From: Microbacterium algeriense
GTDB taxonomy: Bacteria > Actinomycetota > Actinomycetes > Actinomycetales > Microbacteriaceae
Direction of reading: 5' to 3'
NCBI RefSeq assembly: GCF_008868005.1
Contig: NZ_WAAO01000001.1
Coordinates: 868,001 to 932,000, forward strand
DNA length: 64,000 nt
Shown: positions 32,216 to 40,642 of the stretch, in pieces
How the letters are laid out: each line of letters opens with the position of its first letter
Numbering within the stretch: the first letter of the stretch is position 1
The notes under the pieces: model-generated
The model's database searches: none
Told to the model about the DNA's origin: nothing
What the model saw: only the letters and a program-made list of their open reading frames with translations
Translations under genes and position numbers: made by a program

Positions 32216-32691
32216 GCAGCGGCGTCGTCGGCGTAGTCGGGGCGCGGCGGCTGCAGGGGCTGGTCGGAGAACTCGCCACCGAGGCGGCCGCCATAGGGGC
32301 GCCCGTGGTCGGCGAACTCGTCGCGGGCGAACACGAACTCCCACGGGCCCGCGGTGAAGCGCGATCCGGTGCGCAGCGTCTCGGTGCGCTCGCCGGGATG
32401 CGTGGCGTCGGCGCCGGGGTTCGAGTTCATCTCACCCTCGCCGTGCAGGGTCACCACGTACTCGTCACGCTCGTCATGGACGATCTCGGCGTGCACCGGA
32501 TCGATCCCGGCGATGCGCAGTTCGTTGCCCTCGGCGGACCCGATGCGGACCGACTCGGTCTCGATCGCGAACTCGGTGCGGTCCTCGCCGTTCGTGATGC
32601 GCAGCCGGGGGTTGCCCGCACCGTACTCGGCGTGCGTGGTTCCCGGCGTGTAGCCCTCGTCGGGGCGGTCGTCGATGTTTCGTTCGGTCAT
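32188..32691 (-). CDS. FHA-domain protein
   Basis: 167 residues. The centre (about 45-115) reads VRIGSAEGNELRI, IDPVHAEIVHDERDEYVVTLHGEGEMNSNPG and RTETLRTGSRFTAGPWEFVFARDE, the FHA fold that binds phosphothreonine peptides; the usual GR-S-H-N pattern appears as IGSAEGN, HAE and NSNP. Both ends are polar and acidic. A GAGGAGGGC site precedes the ATG. It may read Ser/Thr kinase signals, partner unknown. Confidence 0.85.
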   Translation of the reverse strand: MTERNIDDRPDEGYTPGTTHAEYGAGNPRLRITNGEDRTEFAIETESVRIGSAEGNELRIAGIDPVHAEIVHDERDEYVVTLHGEGEMNSNPGADATHPGERTETLRTGSRFTAGPWEFVFARDEFADHGRPYGGRLGGEFSDQPLQPPRPDYADDAAAQSDSTDDS

Positions 32692-32750
32692 GGCAGTGCC
32701 CTCCTCGGAGTCGGGGTTCCCACTCTAGAGGCGGCCCCGAGGGGCCCCGA

Positions 32751-32760
32751 GGGGGTTGAC
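32751..32760 (+). promoter_or_regulatory. GGGGGTTGAC motif upstream of the FHA gene
   Basis: On the plus strand between two minus-strand genes, so oriented away from the FHA gene as in the other copies. On the minus strand, GTCAACCCCC is followed about 30 bases on by CTCTAGAGT, a spacing similar to that seen at 4636. Confidence 0.35.
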
Positions 32761-32761
32761 T

Positions 32762-33118
32762 TCAGGCGCCCGTGCCGTCCTGCTCCGTGCTGTGCCCCTC
32801 GTGGTACTCGCCGCTGCCGATCATGTCGGCGGTGAGCAGCGTGATGCCGCCGCTGGAGTTCGCGGAGTTGGCCATCGCGTTGATCCACTCCGGCCGCAGC
32901 TCCGGCACGACCGGGTCCTCGAACACGAAGCGGAGCGGGATCGAGGGATGCAGCCAGATCGTGGACCGACCGACCGGGTCTCCCTCCGGGTGTCGCCAGG
33001 ATAAAGTGAAACTCTCGTTCCTCCGCAGCTTGGTCGCGATGACCACCTTGAGGTGGGCCAGAGTCAGATCCTCGATCTGGATCGGGTTCTCCGAATTGTG
33101 GTAGTAGAGCATGCCCAT
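32762..33118 (-). CDS. Small DUF7882-type protein, copy 1
   Basis: 118 residues. MGMLYYHN...IQIEDLTLAHLKVVIATKLRRNESFTLSW then STIWLHPSIPLRFVF and PEWINAMANSANSSGG. It is paralogous to the divergent neighbour (33200-33544): both share ED..L.HL..VI..KLRR.E.F..SWR and WI.A...AN. Such proteins are sometimes annotated as DNA ligase in Microbacterium, but no ligase motif is present. TAGCGT six bases before the ATG suggests a leaderless mRNA. Function unknown. Confidence 0.82.
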   Translation of the reverse strand: MGMLYYHNSENPIQIEDLTLAHLKVVIATKLRRNESFTLSWRHPEGDPVGRSTIWLHPSIPLRFVFEDPVVPELRPEWINAMANSANSSGGITLLTADMIGSGEYHEGHSTEQDGTGA

Positions 33119-33124
33119 GGGCCT

Positions 33125-33130
33125 ACGCTA
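33125..33130 (-). promoter_or_regulatory. -10 box of leaderless promoter (DUF7882 copy 1)
   Basis: TAGCGT on the minus strand, six bases (AGGCCC) from the ATG at 33118. Confidence 0.5.
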
Positions 33131-33146
33131 CGCACAGAGGGACGAT

Positions 33147-33165
33147 TCCGACAGACCGCGTCGGA
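33147..33165. promoter_or_regulatory. Inverted repeat TCCGAC-N7-GTCGGA
   Basis: A six-base-arm palindrome in the spacer of the divergent paralogous pair; could bind a shared regulator. Short, so chance is possible. Confidence 0.3.
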
Positions 33166-33199
33166 GTGGTGCAGGACTGAACAAGGAGACACTTTCGCG

Positions 33200-33544
33200 A
33201 TGGGCAAGTTCATCTACGAGGGCGGCGTGAAGACCGAGATCGAGGACCGCGCTCTCACGCACCTCCAGCTCGTGATCACTGCGAAGCTGCGACGTGGAGA
33301 GCCGTTCCCGTTCAGCTGGCGCGAGGACGCGAGCGTCGGGGGCGGGCGCACCACCGTCTGGATCCAGCCGGGCAGCTCGCTCGTGTTCAAGTACTTCGGC
33401 AGCCGCCAGCCCTCGATCAACCGCGCCTGGATCGAGGCTCTCGCGTTCACCGCCAACGCGCCCAGCGGCCTCTACGTCGTGCCGGAGCCGGCGGAGGCGG
33501 GGGAGGAGCCGGGCGGAGACGTCCCGGTCACCCCGCCGCTCTAG
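33200..33544 (+). CDS. Small DUF7882-type protein, copy 2
   Basis: 114 residues. MGKFIYEGGVKTEIEDRALTHLQLVITAKLRRGEPFPFSW, then RTTVWIQPGSSLVFKYFG and NRAWIEALAFTANAPSG, followed by an acidic, Pro/Gly-rich tail. The ATG at 33200 has AAGGAG upstream; a longer frame exists but starts inside the divergent paralogue. Stop overlaps the surE stop as CTAG. Function unknown. Confidence 0.82.
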   Translation: MGKFIYEGGVKTEIEDRALTHLQLVITAKLRRGEPFPFSWREDASVGGGRTTVWIQPGSSLVFKYFGSRQPSINRAWIEALAFTANAPSGLYVVPEPAEAGEEPGGDVPVTPPL

Positions 33545-34299
33545 TCCGCGTCCGCGGTCTCCCCGACCGGGAACGGGCGCGCCGTGATCGAGTCGATGCC
33601 GGTCACCGTGACCCAGCCCTCGGCGAGGAGAGCCGCGTCGCTGCCCGCCTCCGGAGTGTTCGGGAGCTCCTCGACCGCGAGCCGGATGTAGTGCTCCTCG
33701 GCTTCGGCCATCGTGGTCTGGACGATCCCGAACGGAGCCAGGGTCGCCTCCCTGATGCCTCGCACCACGGCGACGTTGGGGACGTTCACGTTGATCACCG
33801 TGCCCTCCGCCGATTCCCGGAGCGCCGGCAGCAGGCGCATCGCGGCCTCGGCCGCGGCGTCCCACTCGAAGACCTCGGGGTGCATGCCCACGTCGAGCGA
33901 CACCGCCATCCCGCGCGCGCCGTTGAGACCACCCGTCAGGGCGGCGCCCACTGTGCCGGAATGCAGGATCGCGCGCCCGACGTTCGCGCCGTGGTTCACG
34001 CCGGAGAGGACGAGATCCACTGCGCCCCCGAACGCACCGCGGGCGGCGATGAGCGCGATCAGCCCGGGGCCGCCGTGCACGGCGTAGGCCGCCACGTCCT
34101 CCAGACCAGGCAGCGTCCGGGTGTCGACGGCCACCCGGCCGCCCTCCTCCGCCGCGATGATCGAGGCGCTCGCCCCGCTCGACTGCCGCACCGGGGCGGC
34201 GATCACGATGTCGAGGCCGGCGGCGACGGCGGATCGAGCCAGAGCGGCGAGCCCGGGGGCGTCGATGCCATCGTCGTTCGTGATGAGTGCGCGCGTCAT
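33541..34299 (-). CDS. surE: 5'/3'-nucleotidase SurE
   Basis: 252 residues. Metal-binding TNDDGIDAPGL (Asp9, Asp10), the SASIIA region, LVLSGVNHGANVG and HSGTVGAALTGGL (phosphate loop) are all intact. Removes phosphate from nucleoside monophosphates, with a survival role in stationary phase or stress in other bacteria. ATGA overlap with the upstream PfkB-type kinase gene. Confidence 0.94.
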   Translation of the reverse strand: MTRALITNDDGIDAPGLAALARSAVAAGLDIVIAAPVRQSSGASASIIAAEEGGRVAVDTRTLPGLEDVAAYAVHGGPGLIALIAARGAFGGAVDLVLSGVNHGANVGRAILHSGTVGAALTGGLNGARGMAVSLDVGMHPEVFEWDAAAEAAMRLLPALRESAEGTVINVNVPNVAVVRGIREATLAPFGIVQTTMAEAEEHYIRLAVEELPNTPEAGSDAALLAEGWVTVTGIDSITARPFPVGETADAD

Positions 34300-35330
34300 C
34301 GGGTCTCCTCTTCGTCTGCCGGTTCCTTCTCGGTCGGCACCTCGTCCGCCGGTTCGGCGAGCGCGGCCAGGCCGTCCGGGCTGACGCGTCCCGCCGGTCG
34401 GCTCCCCGCGTCGTCGAGCTCGCGCACGGCGACGCCTTCCCGGAGGCGCAGGATCGCATCGGGGTCGCCGGTGCCCAGACCGTGCCGGGTGACGTTGACC
34501 GCGCCCGCCGCTGCGCCGAGAGTGATGGCCTCGCGGGCCGTGTCGCCCCGGGCCAGGCCCGCCACGACGCCGGCCGTCAGCGAGTCGCCCGCCCCGCGGT
34601 GCTCCTTCTCCTCGAGCCGGGGAAGGGAGACCTCGACCAGTCCCTCGTCGTCGAGCAGGAGCAGGGATTCCCCGGCCCTGGTCACGATCACCGTGCGAGC
34701 TCCGCGGTCGCGCAGCTCCCGCATCGCCTGTGCGAGCGCCTCGACCGAGGAGTCGGCGGCCAGGCCGTCGGCGATCAGCTCCTCGTGGCTGACCTTGATG
34801 ACGTCGGCGTGGCCCTCCAGCACGGCGGCGAGCCGTTCGCCCGACAGATCGGCGACGACGATCCGGTCATCGCCGCGCAGGTCGAGGGCGAGGCGACGGT
34901 ATATGTCGGCGGGAAGGGCGTCGTCGCCGGCCGGCCCGCTCAGGATGACGACGCGAGAGTCGGTCCCGGTGCGCAGCACGGCTCCGTAGAGGTCGTCGAG
35001 CACGTGCCGTCCGAGAGCATCGCCCTCCTCCTCGGCGACGGCGACCCTGCGCCCCTCGCGGCGGTCGTGCACATACGCCGAGCCCCGGCCGTCGCGCTCC
35101 ACGGCCACGACCGTGAGGCCTTCGTCGTCCTCGAGCAGGTGCCGCAGCACGCGGCCCACCTCGCCGGTCAGCACGCAGCACATGGTCACCGTGACGCCGA
35201 GTCGGCGCAGCATCCGCGCCTGCCAGACGCCCTGGCCGCCCGCGTGGACATGGATCTCCGCACCCTGCGGGTGATCCTCTACGGTGACCGTCAGCGTCGG
35301 CGACGGTGCGAAGATCGTGACATCGCTCAT
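34296..35330 (-). CDS. PfkB-family sugar kinase (1-phosphofructokinase-like)
   Basis: 344 residues. N-terminal APSPTLTVTVEDHPQGAEIHVHAGGQGVWQARMLRRLG is the substrate-binding part, with GGQGVWQ in place of the usual GGKGxN; catalytic GAGDS at 246-250 followed by LTAGVVAGLARG. The last 45 residues are acidic and dispensable-looking. It phosphorylates a hexose or hexose phosphate; the changed N-motif argues against ordinary FruK. Co-translated with surE. The upstream spacer carries a GGGRTTGAC motif pair. Confidence 0.85.
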   Translation of the reverse strand: MSDVTIFAPSPTLTVTVEDHPQGAEIHVHAGGQGVWQARMLRRLGVTVTMCCVLTGEVGRVLRHLLEDDEGLTVVAVERDGRGSAYVHDRREGRRVAVAEEEGDALGRHVLDDLYGAVLRTGTDSRVVILSGPAGDDALPADIYRRLALDLRGDDRIVVADLSGERLAAVLEGHADVIKVSHEELIADGLAADSSVEALAQAMRELRDRGARTVIVTRAGESLLLLDDEGLVEVSLPRLEEKEHRGAGDSLTAGVVAGLARGDTAREAITLGAAAGAVNVTRHGLGTGDPDAILRLREGVAVRELDDAGSRPAGRVSPDGLAALAEPADEVPTEKEPADEEETR

Positions 35331-35382
35331 GGTCTCCTCCTGTCGTCCCCTCCACGCTACGACCGGGCCGCCGGCGTCCAGA

Positions 35383-35430
35383 GGGGATTGACCCGACGGG
35401 GCGGTCTCGCCTACGGGGCTGTCAACCCCC
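35383..35430. promoter_or_regulatory. Divergent pair of GGGRTTGAC motifs
   Basis: GGGGATTGAC on plus (35383-35392) and GGGGGTTGAC on minus (35421-35430), facing each other between the PfkB kinase and the SDR gene. On plus, CCTACG follows TTGACC after 16 bases, a possible -10. Confidence 0.45.
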
Positions 35431-35522
35431 TGCCGACGCTCGACGACGGCGGGCATGCTCGAACACACGCGGCGCATCGGTGCATCCGACCGACGGCGCA
35501 CACATCGAGACGAGGAGCGGAA

Positions 35523-36443
35523 ATGACGGACACCACCCCCGGCCCCGAGAACACCCAGGCCTCCCCGGACACCTCCGACCCGCGACACGCGCACCGGGAG
35601 GACGGCTTCCCCGCGCAGCACCAGGACCAGCCGGGACTGACCGAGCAGACGACGCCGGAGCCCGACCACGGGGAATCCTCGTACGTCGGGCACGGTCGCC
35701 TGGAAGGGCGACGCGCGCTCATCACGGGCGGCGACTCCGGCATCGGCAGAGCGGTGGCGATCGCCTTCGCGCGCGAGGGAGCGGATGTCGCGATCGCGCA
35801 CATGCCGGAGGAGCAGGACGACGCCGAAGACACCCTGGCCCTGGTCCGCGAGGCCGGACGGACGGGCGTGAGCATCGCCGGGGACCTCCGCGAGGAGGCC
35901 TTCGCCACGGACGCCGTCTTCGAAGCGCGTCGGGTGCTGGGCGGGCTGGACGTGCTCGTGCTCAACGCCGCCTATCAGCACGACATCGACGGCTTCGAGA
36001 ACCTCTCGACCGAGAAGATGCGTCGCGTGTTCGACACGAACCTCGCGGGACTGCTGTTCTCGGCGCGGGCGGCGTACCCCGACCTCGAACCGGGTTCGAG
36101 CATCATCGTCACCTCGTCCATCCAGTCATCGCAGCCCTCGCCGGGGCTCATCGACTACGCCATGACCAAGGCAGCGCAGATCGCGTTCGTGAAGGCCCTC
36201 GCGGAGGAGGCCGGCCCGCGTGGCATCCGGGTCAACGCCGTCGCCCCCGGACCGATCTGGACGCCTCTCATCCCGGCGACCGGGTGGGGACCGGAGCGGC
36301 TCGCGACCTTCGGACAGGACACCCCGCTGGGCCGCGCGGGCCAGCCGGCCGAGCTCGCGGGCGCGTACGTCTACCTCGCCTCCGCCGAGTCCTCCTACGT
36401 ATCCGGTACGGTGATCGCCGTCACGGGTGGCAAGGCCCTCTGA
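35523..36443 (+). CDS. SDR-family oxidoreductase (general-stress YhdF/YghA type)
   Basis: 306 residues. A polar N-terminal extension of about 60 residues (many Asp, Pro, His) precedes the Rossmann fold: ALITGGDSGIGRAVAIAFAREGADVAI, LVLNAAYQ, TSSIQSSQPSPGLIDYAMTK (Ser, Tyr, Lys of the catalytic triad), NAVAPGPIWTPL. This extended form is typical of stress-induced SDRs in Gram-positive bacteria. GAGGAG lies upstream of the ATG. Substrate unknown. Confidence 0.9.
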   Translation: MTDTTPGPENTQASPDTSDPRHAHREDGFPAQHQDQPGLTEQTTPEPDHGESSYVGHGRLEGRRALITGGDSGIGRAVAIAFAREGADVAIAHMPEEQDDAEDTLALVREAGRTGVSIAGDLREEAFATDAVFEARRVLGGLDVLVLNAAYQHDIDGFENLSTEKMRRVFDTNLAGLLFSARAAYPDLEPGSSIIVTSSIQSSQPSPGLIDYAMTKAAQIAFVKALAEEAGPRGIRVNAVAPGPIWTPLIPATGWGPERLATFGQDTPLGRAGQPAELAGAYVYLASAESSYVSGTVIAVTGGKAL

Positions 36444-36480
36444 GCCCCGGCGCGCGCTCCGCCGACCCGGAGCGCGCGCC

Positions 36481-36486
36481 TAAGCT
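36481..36486 (+). promoter_or_regulatory. -10 box of leaderless promoter (EamA gene)
   Basis: TAAGCT, six bases before the GTG at 36493; no ribosome site. Confidence 0.55.
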
Positions 36487-36492
36487 TGTCTG

Positions 36493-37407
36493 GTGCACAG
36501 ACCCGCGGCATCCGGCACCCTCGTCGGGGTGGCGCTCGTCGTCGGGTCGTGCCTGTCGCTTCCGTTCGGAGCGGCCGTGGCGGCGCAGCTGTTCCCCGTG
36601 CTCGGGCCCTGGGGTGTGACGTCGCTGCGTGTCGCGATCGCGGCCATGCTGCTGGTGCTGATCGTGCGTCCGCGGCCCCGACGATGGACCCGCCCGCAGT
36701 GGATCGCCGCCGTGCTGTTCGGCGTCTCGCTCGCCGCGATGAACGGGTTCTTCTACGCCGCGATCGACCGCATCCCGCTCGGCCCGGCCGTGGCGATCGA
36801 GTTCCTCGGCCCGCTCGTGCTCGCCGCCGTGCTCACCCGCCGGCTCGCGGATGCCGCCTGGGTGGGCGTCGCGCTCCTCGGAATGGTCGTCCTCGGCGTC
36901 GACGGCCTGATCGGGGCGGAGCCGCTCGACCCCCTCGGGGTGGTCTTCATCCTCGTCGCCGCCGGGTTCTGGGTCATGTACATCCGGATGAGCGCGCGCG
37001 TCGGAGCGCTGATCCCCGGCAGCGGCGGCCTGGCGATGGGGCTCCTCGTCGCCGCCGTGCTGCTCATCCCGGTCGGGATCCCCGCCGCGGCGACCGTCGC
37101 GGCGGATCCGCAGCTCCTGCTCCTCGCGGCGATCACGGCCGTGCTGTCGTCCGTCATCCCCTACAGCTTCGAGCTCGCGGCGCTGCGCCGGCTTCCGCAG
37201 CGCGTGTTCGGCGTGCTGCTGAGCCTCGAGCCCGCGTTCGCCACCCTCGCCGGGTGGCTCATCCTCGGGCAGGACGCGACCCCGCTGCGGATGCTGGCCG
37301 TCGCCCTCGTGATCGCCGCGAGCGTGGGAACCACGCTGGGTGTCCGGCGGGACCGCCGTGACGGTCCCGCCGGACCCTTCACCGCCCCGATCCCGCTCCC
37401 CGACTGA
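36493..37407 (+). CDS. EamA-family transporter (RhtA-like)
   Basis: 304 residues with ten predicted helices, two EamA repeats. LPFGAAVAAQLFPVLGPWGVTSLRVAIAA and FFYAAIDRIPLGPAVAIEFLGPL match RhtA-type exporters of threonine/homoserine; the second repeat has YSFELAALRRLPQRVFGVLLSLEPAFATLAGWL. Probably exports amino acids or related metabolites. GTG start, leaderless-type promoter. Confidence 0.9.
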   Translation: MHRPAASGTLVGVALVVGSCLSLPFGAAVAAQLFPVLGPWGVTSLRVAIAAMLLVLIVRPRPRRWTRPQWIAAVLFGVSLAAMNGFFYAAIDRIPLGPAVAIEFLGPLVLAAVLTRRLADAAWVGVALLGMVVLGVDGLIGAEPLDPLGVVFILVAAGFWVMYIRMSARVGALIPGSGGLAMGLLVAAVLLIPVGIPAAATVAADPQLLLLAAITAVLSSVIPYSFELAALRRLPQRVFGVLLSLEPAFATLAGWLILGQDATPLRMLAVALVIAASVGTTLGVRRDRRDGPAGPFTAPIPLPD

Positions 37408-37457
37408 ACCGTCGCCCTGGGGCGGCTCCTCGGCGCGCGGATCGAATCGCCCCACGC

Positions 37458-38222
37458 TCAGACCCGGACCGCGGCGGGCACGGGGAGCGGGTACCGACGT
37501 CGCAGGATCACGCGCTGCACGAGCGTCCACACGACCGTCACCGTCAGGTACAGCGCCGCGGCCAGCGGCACGAACGCGGCGAACACCGCCGTGAGGTAGT
37601 GCAGGGCCGAGGCCACTCGCAGCATCGCCGGCGAGTTCATCGGAGAGTCGTCGCCCTCCACCGGCACGGGACGGAACACGCGGCGGGTGACCTCGGCCGC
37701 GGCGATCATCACGGCCAGCAGCGCGCCGAACACCACGAAGGTGGCCGGCGTCGCCGTGCCGCCGAACAGCGCGGAGACGAGGCTCGTCCCGAGCGGCGCG
37801 CCGAACAGGTCGTGCGTGAGCAGCTCGTTGGGATGTCCGGCGATCTCCGGGCGCAGGAACAGCGTGTACAGGATGCCGACCACGGGCGCCTGCGCGAGCA
37901 CGGGCAGCATCCCCGCGAACGGCGACGTGTTCTCGCTGCGGTACAGCTCGAGCATCTCCTTCTGCAGGCGCTCGGGGTTCTTCTTGTGACGGCGCTGCAG
38001 CTCGCGCAGCCTCGGCGCGAGGCGCGCCCTGGTCTGCTCTGCCCTGGCCTGGGAGATGCCGACCGGGATGAGCAGCGCGCGCACCAGCAGTGTGACGAGG
38101 ACGACGGCGAGGGCCGCGGCGGATGCGCCGGCCAGGGGAGTGAGGAGGTCGGAGAGGCCGGCGAGCGCGCCGTAGGCGGCGTTCAGGAGCGCGGCGAGAG
38201 GAGGGAAGGCGAAGATGTCCAA
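37458..38222 (-). CDS. YidC/Oxa1-family membrane insertase-like protein
   Basis: 254 residues, five or six helices. After the first helices, RALLIPVGISQARAEQTRARLAPRLRELQRRHKKNPERLQKEMLELYRSENTSPFAGMLPVLAQAPVV (about 48-115) is the YidC core with the Arg in the membrane groove and the coiled C1 loop. It is shorter and more divergent than housekeeping YidC and sits with a DUF6412 gene, an association I recall from other actinobacteria, so it is probably a secondary paralogue. It may insert or chaperone a specific membrane protein. Confidence 0.88.
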   Translation of the reverse strand: MDIFAFPPLAALLNAAYGALAGLSDLLTPLAGASAAALAVVLVTLLVRALLIPVGISQARAEQTRARLAPRLRELQRRHKKNPERLQKEMLELYRSENTSPFAGMLPVLAQAPVVGILYTLFLRPEIAGHPNELLTHDLFGAPLGTSLVSALFGGTATPATFVVFGALLAVMIAAAEVTRRVFRPVPVEGDDSPMNSPAMLRVASALHYLTAVFAAFVPLAAALYLTVTVVWTLVQRVILRRRYPLPVPAAVRV

Positions 38223-38285
38223 GAGAGGGTCCGTTCGTAGCGGCGGGAAGGGTCGGCGAAAGCCGCGCGATCCCGTGCGAACGGA

Positions 38286-38558
38286 CTACGCGGCGGTCGC
38301 GACTCCCGGGGCTCGCGGACGGGGGTGCCCCGCCGCATCCGGATCGCTCTGCGTGAGGAGCACCCCGACATCGATCGCCCGCAGCGGGTGCGGCGAGTCG
38401 GAGGACGACCCCGGGGTCACGCTCAGCACGATGGCGAGCGTGAGGGCCGTGACGGCGAGCAGCGCGATCGCGAGACCGAGCGCTGCGGCGTCGGGCATCG
38501 ACACCAGGCCGAGCGCGGTCGCGACGAAGCTCAGCATCTGCCCGAACCACTCGCTCAT
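38286..38558 (-). CDS. DUF6412-type small membrane protein
   Basis: 90 residues, two hydrophobic helices (about 7-25 and 27-47) then a polar C-terminus containing SDSPHPLRAIDVGVLLTQSDPDAAGHPRPRAPG. The tail SDPDAAGHPRPRAP is a conserved feature of this family near YidC paralogues. GGAGGAG stands just before the ATG at 38558. Co-transcribed with the YidC-like gene 63 bases on. Function unknown. Confidence 0.85.
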   Translation of the reverse strand: MSEWFGQMLSFVATALGLVSMPDAAALGLAIALLAVTALTLAIVLSVTPGSSSDSPHPLRAIDVGVLLTQSDPDAAGHPRPRAPGVATAA

Positions 38559-38641
38559 GCGCGCTCCTCCCTGCTGCGAGAGTAGCACCGTGGTCAGGGG
38601 AGTCCGCCCGCCCGATCGGCCCCGATGGTACGCCGCGGGCG

Positions 38642-38647
38642 TAACGT
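38642..38647 (+). promoter_or_regulatory. -10 box of leaderless promoter (nitronate monooxygenase gene)
   Basis: TAACGT, six bases (CGAGGC) before the ATG at 38654. Confidence 0.55.
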
Positions 38648-38653
38648 CGAGGC

Positions 38654-39697
38654 ATGAGCGACCTCCGCACCCTGCTCGGGATCGAGCATCCGATCATCCT
38701 CGGCCCGTTCGGCGGGCTGTCCTCCATCGCCCTCACCGCGGCGGTGAGCGAGTCGGGCGGGCTCGGCTCCTTCGGGCTGTACGGCTGCGACGGGGACCGC
38801 ATCCGCGAGATCGGGGCCGAACTGCGCGCCGCGACCGACCGCCCGTTCGCCGTGAACATCTGGCTGCCCCGCGGCGACGAGGTCGCGCCGAACCCGCAGC
38901 ACTCCGTGTTCGCGCAGGCGCTGCAGCCGTTCTACGAAGCGGTGGGCGTCGGCGTCCCCGCGAGACCTGAGCGGTACATCCCTCCGCTCGACGAGCAGCT
39001 CGACGCGATCTGGGAGGTCGCCCCCGCGGTGCTCAGCGTCGTGTTCGGCGTGCCCTCCGCCGAGGTGGTGGACGAGGCGCGCCGTCGCGGCATCCGGATC
39101 GTCGGGACAGCCACCACGGTGGCGGAGGCGATCGCGCTCGCCGAGGCCGGCGTCGATGCGGTCGTCGCGACCGGCGCCGAAGCCGGAGGGCACCGGGTCT
39201 CCTTCCTGCGTCCGGCCGAGGAATCGCTGGTCGGCACCTTCGCGCTCATCCCGCAGGTGGCCGATGCGGTCGACGTGCCCGTCATCGCCGCAGGAGGCAT
39301 CGGCGACCGGCGAGGAGTGTCCGCCGCGTTCGCCCTGGGAGCATCCGGAGTGCAGGTCGGGACGGCCTTCCTCGCCGCCGCGGAATCCGCTGCGAACGAC
39401 GCGCACCGTGAGGCGATCCGGTCGACCGCCGCCGACGAGACCGTGCTCACACGCGCCCTGAGCGGACGCCTGGCCCGCGGCGCACGCAACCGCGTCGTCC
39501 GGGCGATCGAGGCGAGCGGCACGATCGCGCCGTTCCCGATGCAGAACTGGCTCACCGGACGCTTCCGCACCCCCGCGGGGCAGCAGAACCTCGGGGAGCT
39601 GCAGTCGCTGTGGATGGGACAGGCCGCCCCGCTCGCCCGCCACGACACCGCCGCCGCGGTCTTCGCCGAGCTCTCCCGCGGCCTCCCGCACCCCTGA
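38654..39697 (+). CDS. Nitronate monooxygenase-family flavoprotein
   Basis: 347 residues, FMN TIM barrel. HPIILGPFGGLSSIALTAAVSESGGLGSFG at the N-terminus, VVATGAEAGGHRVS (catalytic His region), IAAGGIGDRRGVSAAFALGASGVQVGTAFL (phosphate-binding). Such enzymes oxidise alkyl nitronates such as propionate-3-nitronate; others are reductases of the FabK type, which the GGHR motif argues against. Monocistronic, convergent with purU. Confidence 0.9.
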   Translation: MSDLRTLLGIEHPIILGPFGGLSSIALTAAVSESGGLGSFGLYGCDGDRIREIGAELRAATDRPFAVNIWLPRGDEVAPNPQHSVFAQALQPFYEAVGVGVPARPERYIPPLDEQLDAIWEVAPAVLSVVFGVPSAEVVDEARRRGIRIVGTATTVAEAIALAEAGVDAVVATGAEAGGHRVSFLRPAEESLVGTFALIPQVADAVDVPVIAAGGIGDRRGVSAAFALGASGVQVGTAFLAAAESAANDAHREAIRSTAADETVLTRALSGRLARGARNRVVRAIEASGTIAPFPMQNWLTGRFRTPAGQQNLGELQSLWMGQAAPLARHDTAAAVFAELSRGLPHP

Positions 39698-39705
39698 CCG
39701 GGGGG

Positions 39706-40557
<852 letters not shown>

Positions 40558-40630
40558 GGGTGCTCCTCCAGGGTGTGCATCGATTCTGCCGTGGATGCGG
40601 CGGACGGGCGAATCGCGGGCGCCGAGTCGC

Positions 40631-40636
40631 TACCCT
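40631..40636 (+). promoter_or_regulatory. -10 box of leaderless promoter (antiporter gene)
   Basis: TACCCT, six bases (GAGACG) before the GTG at 40643. Confidence 0.55.
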
Positions 40637-40642
40637 GAGACG

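Noticed and set aside
32762-33544. ATP-dependent DNA ligase label for the two small paralogues
   Set aside because: They are 114-118 residues and lack the KxDG ligase motif.
34287-36443. Very long open frames on both strands through many regions (for example 34287-36443 plus or 44155-47118 minus as single proteins)
   Set aside because: High GC removes stop codons in shadow frames; only the parts with recognisable domains, ribosome sites or leaderless promoters are real genes.
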